Shown: positions 8,257 to 18,714, numbered from the stretch's first letter. The stretch: DNA of 64,000 nucleotides from Pseudobdellovibrionaceae bacterium (GCA_020635055.1 JACKAN010000015.1:29934-93933), one strand, 5' to 3'. The notes: generated from the letters alone by a model not told the origin. Made by a program: numbers and translations.

Positions 8257-11200
8257 AATGAGAATCTCGAATTGAGAATTATTTTCCTCAGTTCAAAATT
8301 AACCTTGTTACCCACAAAGTAGTAAGAGCCTAAAGTTATTACTTTATTTAAGTTTTTTTTTTCGACTCAATGTGATGCAGAAGGGACTTAAGTCTAGCTG
8401 TTAAAAATCCGAATAGTTAATCATGAACAGGATGTCAGTAGTTAACCTTAATAAAAAAATACTTGCTCAAGTAAGAAGTTACTTGCAACTGCGATATTGT
8501 TCTAGCATTTCCAAGCTTTCCAACAAGATGGTTTTTTCGATGCCTATTGCCTTTGTCATTTCGTTCTTTTTACTTTCGAATGTTCATGCACAGTCACCAC
8601 AGGGTCTGACATTGCAAGGAACAATTCTCAATGCCAGTGATCTTCCCCAAGAGGGAGCTTCAGTAAGCTTTGTCATTCAAATTTTATCTTCAGATGGTAA
8701 TGCCTGCTTACTTTACGAAGAGTCCCATGTTTTAAATATGACAGGCTCTCAGGGTGCTTTTTCTTTGATACTGGGCACAGGAACTCGCAGTGGAGTGAAT
8801 TATGAAGACACAAATACTCTAGCTTTAGCTATGGACAACACTTTGGGCGTACAGAGTTCACTTACTTGTGCCGTTGGAAGCACTTACGATCCAGCACCGG
8901 GAGATTCCAGAGATGTATTAATTAGTTTTAACGACGGTTCGGGAGTACAAACTCTAACACAAAATTTATTAGTTCAATCTGTGCCCTATGCTTTCTATAC
9001 AGATAACACAGAAAGACTGCAAGGTAAGCTTGCAACAGATTTTATTCAAGTCAATACGGCTACAGCTTCGCTATCGCAAGTAAATATTGAAAATGTATTT
9101 TCCACTACAAATTATCCCAATTTAGTTGATTTACTTTCTGTATCTCCCACAGAGTATGTTCGCACAGGATCAAACGGTTCAGCTTCGATACCACAAATTA
9201 CTGGCAATCCTGGGTCAGGTTTAGCCGCAGGTCAAATATGGTATGACGATGCTGCCAATTTAGTAAAATATTATGATGGCACAATGGTGCAATCACTGTC
9301 GGGTTCTGGTTCTGGAGATTTAGTCTCAACAAATAACTTAAGTGATATTAGTAATGCTGCTACAGCTAGAACTAATCTAGGATTAGCTATTGGTACCAAT
9401 GTACAAGCTTTCGATGCACAATTAACAGATGTGGCTGGCTTAGACCCCAGTACAACTTCTGGTTATTTACTTGGCTCGGATGGCACAAATTTAGTTATGC
9501 GCTCACCAGCCAATGCTCGAAGTGATTTAGGTTTAGGAACAGCGGCAACGAGTTCCACTGGAGATTTCTTACAAGTCACAAATAACTTAAGTGATATTAG
9601 TAATGCTGGAACAGCCAGAACTAATTTAGGATTAGCTATTGGTACCAATGTACAAGCTTTCGATGCACAATTAACAGATGTAGCTGGTTTAACCCCTACA
9701 GCAGATAATTTTGTAAGCGGTGATGGTACTAATTTAGTGATGAAAACTCCAGCGCAAGCGCGCACAAGTCTTGGACTTGGTACGGCTGCAACTAGTGCAT
9801 CTGGTGATTTTTTACAAGTTACAAATAACTTAAGTGATATCGGTAGTGCCGCAACCGCACGCACTAATTTAGGTTTAGGAACCGCAGCCTTACTTTCTGA
9901 AGATTCAAATAACACATTCGCTAATGGTCAACTTGTTGCTTTTGATAGTGCAACAATGACATGCGCAGCAGGTGAATATTTAACCATTCAAGGACCAGGC
10001 CCCACTTATTCTTACACCTGCGGAACTCCATCCGCGACAGATTCCACAAAATTACCACTAGCCGGTGGCACTATGACTGGTCCTTTGGTGAATAATTCAA
10101 ATTCGGCATCTACGGCCTTAGCGATAACTCAATCCGGAGCAGGGCACGCAGCCACTTTTATGGGAGGCAATGTCGGTATTGGGACTACAACACCTAGTTA
10201 TCCTCTTTCGGTAATTGGTAATACGAATGTTTTAGGTACGTTATCTGCAACCTCAATTACTTCTTCAAACCTTTCTACTTTCAATGGTGGAGTGATTGCA
10301 ACGTTAACAAGTTCCACCTTTCCATATAGTGGTACAAGTGCCTCAATATCAAACGCAGGAACTAGAAAAGTAATGCAAATGAGCATGTCTCCAAATCCTA
10401 CAGCGGACTATACAACGAACTACTATAATGGTGATTTTTTAACTGTAGCAAGTACAGCTAATAATCAAAATTCCGGGAAATATGTAACAATTAATTCAGC
10501 ATCTACTCATACGGGAACAGGTACAGTCCTTGATATGACGGGTGGGGATTTTTCAATTACTAATTCAACGGGGACAATCACCGATGGATTTGGGTTAAAA
10601 ACCTCAATCACAAATTCAGCTACGGTAACCAATGCATACGGTCTCTATGTCGGCAATATTCAGGGAACTAACCGATATTCAATTTATAGCTCGGATAGTA
10701 ATGCTCCCTCTTTCTTCGCAGGCAACATGGGGATAGGCGTTTCTTCTCCGGCAAGACTTTTAAACGTAGCAGGACCTATTCGAGTTAATCCTGCAGCCTT
10801 ACCTGGAACTCCAGGAGCTGGTGATATCGCTATAGACAGTGGAGCAAGTAATGCCCTTAAATATTATAATGGAAGTTCATGGGTTACAGTAGGTTCGGGT
10901 AGTGGAGATTTAGTTTCAACAAATAACTTAAGTGATTTAAGCAATGCTGGAACAGCTAGAACCAATTTAGGATTAGCTATTGGTACCAATGTACAAGCTT
11001 TCGATGCTCAACTTACTGATGTAGCTGGTTTAACACCCACAGCCGATAATTTTGTAAGTGGTGATGGCACTAATTTAGTGATGAAAACTCCTGCTCAAGC
11101 GCGCACGAGTCTTGGACTTGGTACTGCAGCCACCAATGCCACTGGAGATTTCTTACAAGTTACAAATAACTTAAGTGATCTTGGTAGTGCCACAACCGCA

Positions 11201-11336
11201 CGCACTAATTTAGGTTTAGGAACAGCAGCCTTACTTTCTGAAGATTCAAATAACACATTCGCTAATGGTCAATTAGTAGCTTTTGATAGTGCAACAATGA
11301 CATGCGTTGCAGGTGAATATTTAACCATTCAAGGAC

Positions 11337-12700
11337 GAGATATTTTAAAATGTTGTGGATTAGTTATCCAGCGACAACCTTTTCGGTTTTTTTATCTTCT
11401 ACAATAATGCCATCCTTGTAAGCAACCCCATTTAATAGCTTTGTAAACTCTTTAACCCCACATAATCTTAGCCAGTGGCTTTCACATTGTTTTAACAACT
11501 TAAAAGTCATGGCCGTAGCAGAGTTAATACTGCCGGCACCCTTAGTTGATTTTAAACGACTCTTTACTCCAGCAAATGATGACTCTATAGGGTTACTAGT
11601 TCTTATGCTACGCCAGTGTGCTGCTGGGAAATCAAAAAAATTATTTAATTCATTCCAGTTTTTAGTTAAACAAGTAACCATCTTTGGATATTTATTTTCA
11701 TAAGCTTTTGAAAAATTATTTTTTATTTTAGTCGCTGTTTCTTTATCTGGTGCCCGCATCATTTCATGTAACTGTGATTTAATTGCTGGCTGAAGTTTTT
11801 TAGGACACTTATCTAATACATTGGCTATCTTATGTACCCAGCAACGCTGGTGTTTTGTTTTTTTAAATTCTTCTAAACTTTCAAGGGCTGACCAAAATCC
11901 TAAAGCCCCATCTGCTATAGCCAATAGAGGACAGTTTAAACCCCTGGCTATTAAAGACCTTAATACAACTAACCAGGACTCCTTAGACTCCCTGTAACCG
12001 GCTTCTACAGCTAATAATTTCTTTTCACCATCTTGAGTTACACCCATGATTACCAACAAGTTTAAACGCTTGTCTTCTCCGATTCGAATAGATACATTGA
12101 CCCCATCAGCCCAGAGGTAAACAAACTCATCTGTGATTTTACTTTTTTTCCATACCTGATACTCCTCCTCCCAGCGTCTTTTTAATTTACTAATACTTCC
12201 TGCTGAAAGGCCTTGAGAAAAATGATCCTTTAATATTTTATCAAATTTATTTGTTGAAACACCTGATAAGTAAAGTGCGGGAATTAAACTCTCTATTTTG
12301 GGGGACCGTCTTATATAAGCTGGTAATAAATTAGAGGAAAACTTAAAGCCATCACGTTTGTCATTTACTCTAGGGGTCTTGATTTCAATAGCACCAGCAG
12401 CTGTAGTGATTTTCCTAGACTTGCTGCTTCCATTTTTTACTACTAATCGGTGCCCAGAATCATCAATAAGGCTTTGATGATTATTAATATACTCCTCAAC
12501 TTCCAGCTGTAAAGCTTGTTGGAGCATCTTTTTGGCCCCTTCTTTAACTACATCATCTAAGTTGATTGATTCGGATTTTTCGGTTACTATTTTTAGCATA
12601 GCAGCTCTCCTTTTGCTCATTTAATGAGCGGTTTTTAGTGAAACCTTAGGTTATGCCGCTATATTTTCTTTTTCAAATCCACAACATTCTGCAATATCTC
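11337..12700 (-). mobile_element. Complete IS256-family insertion sequence (1,364 bp) inside the fibre gene
   Basis: Terminal inverted repeats begin GAGATATT at 11337 and end AATATCTC at 12700, with further matching around TGTTGTGGATT. The 9-bp target duplication TTCAAGGAC is perfect (11328-11336 and 12701-12709). The uninterrupted paralogous stretch near 9990-10005 shows the target sequence before insertion. The element carries one intact transposase. Confidence 0.95.
11364..12599 (-). CDS. IS256-family transposase
   Basis: About 411 residues from the ATG at 12599 (MLKIVTEKSE). This start is preferred over the ATG at 12620 because AAGGAG lies a few bases before it. Mutator/IS256 features are visible: YLWADGVNVSIRIGED (first Asp), LAIADGALGFW (second Asp), HQRCWVHKIANVL, and RSIRTSNPIESSFAGVKSR with the final Glu. 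It is uninterrupted, so the element may be active. It sits antisense to the fibre gene it breaks. Confidence 0.95.
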   Translation of the reverse strand: MLKIVTEKSESINLDDVVKEGAKKMLQQALQLEVEEYINNHQSLIDDSGHRLVVKNGSSKSRKITTAAGAIEIKTPRVNDKRDGFKFSSNLLPAYIRRSPKIESLIPALYLSGVSTNKFDKILKDHFSQGLSAGSISKLKRRWEEEYQVWKKSKITDEFVYLWADGVNVSIRIGEDKRLNLLVIMGVTQDGEKKLLAVEAGYRESKESWLVVLRSLIARGLNCPLLAIADGALGFWSALESLEEFKKTKHQRCWVHKIANVLDKCPKKLQPAIKSQLHEMMRAPDKETATKIKNNFSKAYENKYPKMVTCLTKNWNELNNFFDFPAAHWRSIRTSNPIESSFAGVKSRLKSTKGAGSINSATAMTFKLLKQCESHWLRLCGVKEFTKLLNGVAYKDGIIVEDKKTEKVVAG

Positions 12701-14599
12701 TTCAAGGACCAGGCCCCACTTATTCTTACACCTGTGGAACTCCATCCGCGACAGATTCCACAAAATTACCTCTCGCTGGTGGCACTATGACTGGTCCTTT
12801 AGTTAATAACTCAAATTCGGCATCTACGGCCTTAGCGATAACTCAATCCGGAGCAGGATATGGCGCAACAATTGAGGGCGGCAACGTCGGTATAGGCACA
12901 TCCACTCCCTCCTCATTATTAACGATCAAAGCAGCCACTACTGGGGAGCACATGGCAATAAAGAATAGCGCTAATAACTCCGTTTTTACTTTTGGTTCAA
13001 CGGCAGCGGGAAATCATGGTTTGCTTTCGGTGAATACCGGCACAGGGGTTGAATCCGTCACGATGAGAGGAGATCATAACTCGGGAGCCTATATCTTTGT
13101 GGATGCACAAAGAAATAAACCTGATGGAGGAGCGAACGGATATGGCGCCGGTTTGGCAATCAAATCTCCATTTGTGGTGAATCAGGAGAATGGAATATTT
13201 TTTCTCAACGGACCAGTTTTGAGTGATAAAGCGGGAGCAGCAGTGACTTTCTATACCTCAGATATCGGCGACTACGGGCGAGGTGGTCTCAAATTTAAAA
13301 CAACAGCCTCAGGATCTGTGGCAACACGAATGACAATTGATCCAACAGGAAACGTTGGAATTGGAACGGCGGTGCCGACAAGTAAATTACATGTTTTCGA
13401 CGGCATAGCTGCAGCAGGTACTGCTGCTCCCTCTGTCTTGCAAGTCATCGGTGGAACAAATGCTGTCGATGCTCCAGGTGCTAATCCTGCCGGAGGCATT
13501 ATAATTTCATCGGCCAATGGAGGCGGAACCAATTTTAATTTGGGTGGAAACGTCGATATATCAGCTGGGTATGGCGGCAACGGCGGGAATGTAACTCTCT
13601 CCGCAGGAAAGTATCAAGGAGCTCTTGCTACGACTCCAAGCCAACTGACTCTTGGAGGATCTGGATCTGTGACTTCCGGAGCAGCGACTCTTGGATCGGG
13701 ATATACAAATTTTGTCGCAGCAAGCTCTGGCTCACTGAGTTTATTCACTCCGAATGCATATTCTAGCTATGGAAGGGGCGGTAACATTTCAATTATGGCA
13801 GGCAATGGTTCTACAGGGGTATCCGGAGGAGCTTCGGACTTTGGAGGAACAATTAGCATCACGGCAGGAAATGGAGGGGTTCAGCAAAATCTAGCCGGTT
13901 CTAATGTTGTCATTAACCCTGGCGCAGGTGGCGGAACAGGGGCCTCCGGAAATATTATCCTTGGTAATCTTCAAGGCAACGTCGGTGTGGGTACGACCAC
14001 CCCTGGTGCGAAGCTGGATGTCACCGACACGAGCACGACAACTAGTGCGATCGTTGTTCCACGCGCAGCAAATTTTACTGGTACTAGTCTTAACGGTATG
14101 ATCCGCTACAACACATCTTCTACATTATTCGAGTTTTATCAAAACGGCACTTGGGTGAACTATACAACTGTATCGGATGGTCGCTTGAAAACAAATGTGA
14201 CCCCAGTGGATCAGGGACTTGAAATTGTGAATCAACTGAACCCAGTATTCTACGATTGGGAACGCAGCAATCCTAAAGCTTCGAGCTTTGAAAATAAACA
14301 CCAAGTGGGTTTTATTGCCCAGGAAGTTGAAGAAGTCTTACCTGAAGTTGTTAATAAAGGCGAGGACGGCTACAGGTCACTCGAGTATGGAAAGATCGTC
14401 TCCGTGGTCGTAGCGGCTGTTAAAGAGCTTTATGCGAAAGTTATGGGGCATGAAGAGAAAATCCAGGCCCAAGACCGTCAAATTGCCTCTAAAGCTGATA
14501 AAACCGAAGTGGATGCGAAGGTTCAGAAGCTTGAATCTGAAAACGAAAAACTAAAACAAGAAAATGATGCAATCAAAGCTCGCCTTGAGAAAATCGAGA

Positions 14600-14632
14600 A
14601 AGCCCTCAACTCAAAATAAAAGGGTTTTTATC
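14600..14632 (+). terminator. Possible terminator after the fibre gene
   Basis: AAAGCCCT near 14600 can pair imperfectly with AGGGTTTTT near 14622-14630, giving a short stem followed by T residues at the end of the fibre reading frame. The stem has a bulge. Confidence 0.35.
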
Positions 14633-14633
14633 A

Positions 14634-15458
14634 TCACAGAAGTTTACTTAAAGAAGCACAGTCGCTGCGCAATAGGTAGTCCATGGCTAGTATAGATTTG
14701 TCGAGGGCTTCTTTGAAATAAATAAGATGAGGAGCTGTAATGAGCATTACATTTTTTTGTTTTGTGGATAGGTCTTTTTCAAAGTGTTGTGTGGCATTGC
14801 ATGAAAATAATCCTAAAACGGATAAGGGCTTTTTAATTTTTTTAAAATAATTGAGAATCAAAGAAAAACTGCCATAGCCATTTTTATACTTTGCGAAGTC
14901 GACTTGATTGTCTTTTTTAATTATAGGTGGGGAAAAATCTGGACCGCCTCCGGCTCGCGAGTGACCATTGTAGAATAAAATATCGGCCTGCTGAAGAGAT
15001 AATAAAAACTCTTTTTTTGCACGCTGGCTCATCCAGGATTGGAAAGGATGGTTGCGATTTTCTTCGTCATCTTCGCTGACAGAACTGTGAATGATCCTTA
15101 AATTAATTTTTTTGCCATTCCATTGTTTATTAAAAAGATAGGCGTCTTTTTTATCTCTTTCAAAGCCACAGAGAACATTGTTGTCTATACATTTTTGAGT
15201 GAGGTGATAAATGACCACATTTCGTTCATAACGGTCACCAACGAAACGAGCGGGGCGAGCATCTTTATAGCCAATAATATATGTGATATTGATTTTAGCT
15301 TTCTTTTGTAAATAAGAAGTTGTGTTTTCACAGGAATTTCCAGATATAGTGGCGGCAGCCATAAAGCTTAATGTTTGAATAAACATTAGTAATGCGAAAC
15401 ACATAGCCTTTGAGATATTTTTCCAATAAATAACTTTATAGATTTTAGGAGCTACCAA
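14634..15458 (-). CDS. Secreted caspase-like (His/Cys) protein of unknown function
   Basis: 274 residues. The TTG start at 15458 is supported by AAGGAG a few bases upstream and by a 7-base overlap with the preceding gene. A hydrophobic export segment spans about residues 18-36. The layout ADILFYNGHSRAGGGPDF (His166) and, about 54 residues later, LSVLGLFSCNAT (Cys220) resembles the His and Cys strands of caspase- and gingipain-like folds, where H-G or GH precedes a small-residue-rich loop and the Cys follows a hydrophobic strand. I recognise no exact family. It forms a tight pair with the HEAT-like secreted protein upstream. It converges on the fibre gene, 15 bases away. Protease activity is inferred from the dyad only. 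Confidence 0.7.
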   Translation of the reverse strand: MVAPKIYKVIYWKNISKAMCFALLMFIQTLSFMAAATISGNSCENTTSYLQKKAKINITYIIGYKDARPARFVGDRYERNVVIYHLTQKCIDNNVLCGFERDKKDAYLFNKQWNGKKINLRIIHSSVSEDDEENRNHPFQSWMSQRAKKEFLLSLQQADILFYNGHSRAGGGPDFSPPIIKKDNQVDFAKYKNGYGSFSLILNYFKKIKKPLSVLGLFSCNATQHFEKDLSTKQKNVMLITAPHLIYFKEALDKSILAMDYLLRSDCASLSKLL

Positions 15459-16177
15459 TTGATCTCCTTAGAGTTTTTTTTCTCTAGGCAAAGCTTTCTG
15501 ACGTACTTATTCTTATCTTTTTCACAAGAGGAAAAATCAATAAAATAATAAGGAAGTGAGTAAAGCACTTGCAAACGAATCTGATACCAAGGGCTAGCTA
15601 AGGCGATACTCGCTAAACTCTTGAACTCCTTATTGCTAAACTGACCCTTGAGTCGTCGTAAATAATTAAGAGTGCTGGATTGAATTTCGAAGTTTCCATT
15701 GCTCAGCCAATTTTCAATGAGTGCTATTTCTAATTTGTATTTCATGCGCCCAAGAGTATCCATCATAATAATTCTTGCAGGTAGGGAAGCATCGCTATTT
15801 TTCAAGCGCAAAGCATATAAGCCAATGAGCGACTCCCGCGAGTTTTTAGTAATAAGAGAGTTCATTGCCAAATAAAGGTGTCCGGTTTGATCTTCTTTAG
15901 AGTACTTAACCAGTATGTCCATCATACTATAAAGTTTTAAAGAGGCGATGATATCAGCAGCTAATTCCCTGTTTTGATTGCTTTGAATGGCTTGTATGAG
16001 TTCGGCTCGCAAATGGGGGTAGAGTTTTAAAGATTCAATAGAAGATTTCTGTACAGTCCAACTTTCACCAAAAAGGCGTTTGCCATATTCTGTCCAATGT
16101 CGAAGTTCCGTGGCTTTTTTTGTAGCCCCCAAAGTTACAGCCCCATAACCAAAAAAAATGAAAACTAACCAACGCAT
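15452..16177 (-). CDS. Secreted HEAT-like repeat protein
   Basis: 241 residues with an N-terminal signal-like segment (MRWLVFIFFGYGAVTLGA). The rest is helical, with repeated pairs such as ELIQAIQSNQNRELAADIIA, LPARIIMMDTLGRMKYKLEI, IALASPWYQIRLQVLYSLPY and LVKYSKEDQTGHLYLAMNSL, a pattern like HEAT or PBS-type repeats that usually bind other proteins. It is the first gene of a two-gene operon whose second gene is the caspase-like protein, translationally coupled by a 7-base overlap. The pairing suggests an adaptor and enzyme acting together in the periplasm or outside the cell. Confidence 0.65.
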   Translation of the reverse strand: MRWLVFIFFGYGAVTLGATKKATELRHWTEYGKRLFGESWTVQKSSIESLKLYPHLRAELIQAIQSNQNRELAADIIASLKLYSMMDILVKYSKEDQTGHLYLAMNSLITKNSRESLIGLYALRLKNSDASLPARIIMMDTLGRMKYKLEIALIENWLSNGNFEIQSSTLNYLRRLKGQFSNKEFKSLASIALASPWYQIRLQVLYSLPYYFIDFSSCEKDKNKYVRKLCLEKKNSKEINW

Positions 16178-16278
16178 CCAAAAATTGTAACACTTTTGGG
16201 TTCCAGGTCCTATTGCTTATTACAGTATGTCATAAGGTATGGTTTTTGCTCTGAATATAGCTTGTGTTAATTTACAGT

Positions 16279-17226
16279 ATGGTTGCTTATTATATAGGCT
16301 TTCAGAGCCTGGAATTGTTTAGGTTTTTTGCAAGAAAATCGTTTTTTGTAGTTGCTATACTATTATGTTGTTTTCCCACTATGGCTAAAGATATTGATAT
16401 CACGAATTTCTATAAAAATTTGGGGATTGAAAACTTAAGTCAAATCCTTGTTCCTGAAGTTAAAGTTGATCCTATCGACTTGTTGGTAAGTCATTGGGCA
16501 CAACGCGAAAAGGGCAGTTCTAATCAAAAAGCTAGAGTTACAAATCACAAAGTAGATTATATTAAAAAAAGAGTGGAGTTTAGAAATTTAAAAGGAATAA
16601 AGGTTACGGGATTTTTGTTAACTCCAGTTGGCCCAAATTTACCCCGCCAATTACCTACGGTGATTTTTCACCATCAAGAAGGAGCCCCTAAAAAATTAGG
16701 CTCTGAAGAAATCTTCTCTAGAGATCAAACTTGGCAGTGGGCTGAGTTATTGATGAATCAGGGTTACATGGTTTTAGCTATAGATAGTTTAGATCATGGG
16801 CAGCGTTTTCATGATGAAGAGGTTGATTATATTAAATATTGGAACTTGCATCGTCATCAAATTCAATTATTGGATGATATTCAGGCGTACTTATTTTTAA
16901 GAAAAACAAAGTCAGTGGGCAATATTGCAATTTTAAATGTTTCCACTTCCACTGAACGCAGTCAAAGGCTCCAAGAGGCGTTGGTATCAGAAGAGAAGTT
17001 GCCACTAGTGCAGTGGTCACAAAGCGAGTGGCCTAACATTGATGCCTACGAGCTTGTGAAAAAATTGAACTTGCATTTACTAAATAGCCCCCATAAACCA
17101 AGGCTTTCCAATGCATTTTTTCTGAAAATGATAAATCAGATTCAACAAAAAAGAATTTATGGCGTACATTGTAATGAGACTCTCAACAACAATTCATTAT
17201 CCCCAGAGCAGGGCGTGTTATTTTAA
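16279..17226 (+). CDS. Secreted alpha/beta-hydrolase-like protein without an evident nucleophile elbow
   Basis: 315 residues from the ATG at 16279; a GTG at 16264 is possible. An export segment (FFVVAILLCCFPTMA) precedes residue about 37. The segment PTVIFHHQEG, then WAELLMNQGYMVLAIDSLDHG, is typical of the oxyanion and strand regions of dienelactone-hydrolase- or acetyl-xylan-esterase-like alpha/beta hydrolases. The strand where the GxSxG serine should stand reads VGNIAILNVSTSTERSQ, which lacks the motif, and the protein is short after it. It may be an inactive or truncated relative. A bidirectional terminator follows the stop. Confidence 0.6.
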   Translation: MVAYYIGFQSLELFRFFARKSFFVVAILLCCFPTMAKDIDITNFYKNLGIENLSQILVPEVKVDPIDLLVSHWAQREKGSSNQKARVTNHKVDYIKKRVEFRNLKGIKVTGFLLTPVGPNLPRQLPTVIFHHQEGAPKKLGSEEIFSRDQTWQWAELLMNQGYMVLAIDSLDHGQRFHDEEVDYIKYWNLHRHQIQLLDDIQAYLFLRKTKSVGNIAILNVSTSTERSQRLQEALVSEEKLPLVQWSQSEWPNIDAYELVKKLNLHLLNSPHKPRLSNAFFLKMINQIQQKRIYGVHCNETLNNNSLSPEQGVLF

Positions 17227-17240
17227 ACAAATTAACTCAA

Positions 17241-17278
17241 AAAAAGCAGAGAATTTAAAAATTCTCTGCTTTTTTTAT
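17241..17278. terminator. Strong bidirectional Rho-independent terminator
   Basis: A stem of about 12 bp (AGCAGAGAATTT with AAATTCTCTGCT, 17245-17270) is flanked by an A run on the left and a T run on the right. It serves both the 16279 gene and the converging cytochrome operon. Confidence 0.9.
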
Positions 17279-17302
17279 TTAGATAAAAATTTTAATTTAA
17301 TA

Positions 17303-17602
17303 CTACTTTAATGTGCTGTAGTAAGCAGCCAAGTCTTGCATGTCCTTATCAGAAAGCGTTTTGGCTTGTCCAGACATAACAGGATCTTTTCGTTTGTCGG
17401 TTTTAAAATCATTCAATTGCTTAGCTAAATAGCCAGCTTTTTGTCCTTTTAGGCTGGGCCACAAATCATTGGTGCTTACACCATTAGCACCATGGCAAGC
17501 CGCACAGGTTGTAGCTTTTTTGGCACCGGCTTTAGCATCCCCTTTGGCAAAGCTGAGGGGTGCCGTTAATGTGATCGCTAATAATACAATTATACTTTTC
17601 AT
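17303..17602 (-). CDS. Small periplasmic c-type cytochrome
   Basis: 99 residues: signal peptide (cleavage after LSFA, about residue 19), one heme-binding CAACH at residues 33-37, and a C-terminal half with the methionine ligand in PVMSGQAKTLSD and helix DLAAYYSTLK. This is a class I cytochrome c of the c553/c4-repeat type, a periplasmic electron carrier. It lies 15 bases downstream of a triheme lipoprotein with the same domain type, so the two are one operon. Confidence 0.92.
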   Translation of the reverse strand: MKSIIVLLAITLTAPLSFAKGDAKAGAKKATTCAACHGANGVSTNDLWPSLKGQKAGYLAKQLNDFKTDKRKDPVMSGQAKTLSDKDMQDLAAYYSTLK

Positions 17603-17616
17603 TTTTGACTCCGTTT

Positions 17617-18714
17617 TTATTGTGTTTTTAATTCGCTAATATATTTTGCTAAACTTTCAATGTCTTTGTCATCAATTTGATCGGCAACTCCTGACATAAT
17701 TGCATTTTTACGAATTCCAGTGCTAGTTTTAAAAGCACGCAATTGATTGGCTAAATACTCAGCCTTTTGACCACGGATGCGTGGACCCATACTTTCGGCC
17801 TGACCCGTATGACAGCCAAGACAATTGTTAAACTTTCCGTCGGAATCTTCTTTTGTACCTTGATTGGCTTCCATTTTGGAAAAATGTTGAGCCACTAATT
17901 CAATTTGTGCCTCAGTAAGGTCTTGAGTAATTAAATTCATAATATGGGCAGGGGTAGAATCTTTGCGAGCCACAACATTTAAGTCGGAACCCTGGATTAC
18001 TAATTCCCCTTTTTCATCCATTCTGACCTGTTTAAAAGCTTTGAGTTGCTGAGAAATGTATGCCGCCGAGAGTCCAGCCAAATTGGGAACACTATTGGTT
18101 TTGCTGGTCTCATCGATCTCGCTGATACCGGTAACTCCATGACAAGCTGTGCAGCTGCTGATGGTGTTAAATTTCTCTTCATCGGAAAGTTGGTCTAACT
18201 CTGCTTTTGATATTTTATCAGAAGAAGCAGATGCTGGGGCGGTGGTTTTATCACCAACAGCTACTTTTTTAGTTTTTGGCGCCTTTGCTTTCCCTGTTTG
18301 GGTTTTTGCTACTTTTTGTTGATATAAAAAGGCAAGGGCGTAATCGCGAATTTGTGCCCTCTCTTCGTCTGAAAGGCTATTTTTTAAAAAAGCTTCCATG
18401 GCTGCCGGTACATTTTTCTTTTCCCAAATAAACTCAATCAGTGTGCCTTTTATAATTGTAGCTTCTAGTTTGGCTTGATTGGTATGCCAATCATGGCAAG
18501 CACCGCATTTGTTTTGTAATAGTGTTTGAATGTCTTGGTAGGAGGGGCCGATAATTGTTTTATCAGATTCTTGCGAAACACCACCCTTATTGGACCCAGT
18601 TGGTTGAGTTTTTAAGGGCTGATGGGGCCCCTTATTGTCACATGCCGAAAATAATACAAGGGCTGTTATAAAAATAAAGCCATAACTTACTGATTTTCCT
18701 AAATTACGAATCAT
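17617..18714 (-). CDS. Triheme c-type cytochrome lipoprotein
   Basis: 365 residues. A lipoprotein signal ends at Cys25 (LFSAC). Three heme motifs are present: CGACH at 70-74, CTACH at 188-192 and CLGCH at 298-302. The last two belong to cytochrome c553-like domains with downstream Met candidates (NAIMSGVADQ). An Ala/Lys/Thr-rich linker lies at about 140-165. It would sit on the outer face of the inner membrane or in the outer membrane and pass electrons to the small cytochrome encoded just downstream. It is divergent from the heme-motif outer membrane protein at 18871. Confidence 0.9.
   Translation of the reverse strand: MIRNLGKSVSYGFIFITALVLFSACDNKGPHQPLKTQPTGSNKGGVSQESDKTIIGPSYQDIQTLLQNKCGACHDWHTNQAKLEATIIKGTLIEFIWEKKNVPAAMEAFLKNSLSDEERAQIRDYALAFLYQQKVAKTQTGKAKAPKTKKVAVGDKTTAPASASSDKISKAELDQLSDEEKFNTISSCTACHGVTGISEIDETSKTNSVPNLAGLSAAYISQQLKAFKQVRMDEKGELVIQGSDLNVVARKDSTPAHIMNLITQDLTEAQIELVAQHFSKMEANQGTKEDSDGKFNNCLGCHTGQAESMGPRIRGQKAEYLANQLRAFKTSTGIRKNAIMSGVADQIDDKDIESLAKYISELKTQ

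Larger units (their letters stand above)
9640..12850 (+). repeat. Long direct repeat within the fibre gene
   Basis: A block of about 500 bases from roughly 9640 to 10150 recurs, nearly identical, from roughly 10970 to 11336 and continues after the IS from 12701 to about 12850. A shorter unit (LSDISNA...DVAGL) occurs at about 9318, 9580 and 10915. The copies differ by scattered synonymous changes. Homologous recombination between them could delete or duplicate fibre modules. Confidence 0.85.
8423..14619 (+). pseudogene. Giant chimeric surface fibre protein with S74 chaperone domain, interrupted by an IS256-family element
   Basis: Removing the IS (11337-12700) and one 9-bp target copy leaves one open frame of 4,824 bases, 1,607 residues. 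The N-terminus has a hydrophobic export segment ending near residue 56 (LLSNVHA), then a domain with ASVSFVIQILSSDG. Tail-fibre-like repeats follow, such as LSDISNAATARTNLGL, TNVQAFDAQLTDVAGL and NVGIGTTTPS. Near the C-terminus is an intramolecular chaperone (peptidase S74) domain with SDGRLKTN, the Ser/Lys self-cleavage site of that family, and GFIAQEVEEVLPEVV. A coiled coil ends the protein. Fibres with S74 ends are known in Bdellovibrio bacteriovorus as trimeric host-recognition proteins. As it stands, the 5' part would give a 994-residue product lacking the chaperone. The 3' part could only start inside, for example at 12787. Confidence 0.88.

Noticed and set aside
9463..10386. Minus-strand frames within the fibre gene
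   Set aside because: They come from the repeated low-complexity codons of the fibre gene; no start sites or domains.
9300..11330. Regular repeats that might suggest a CRISPR array
   Set aside because: The repeats are long, in frame, and coding, with no short identical repeat and unique spacer pattern.
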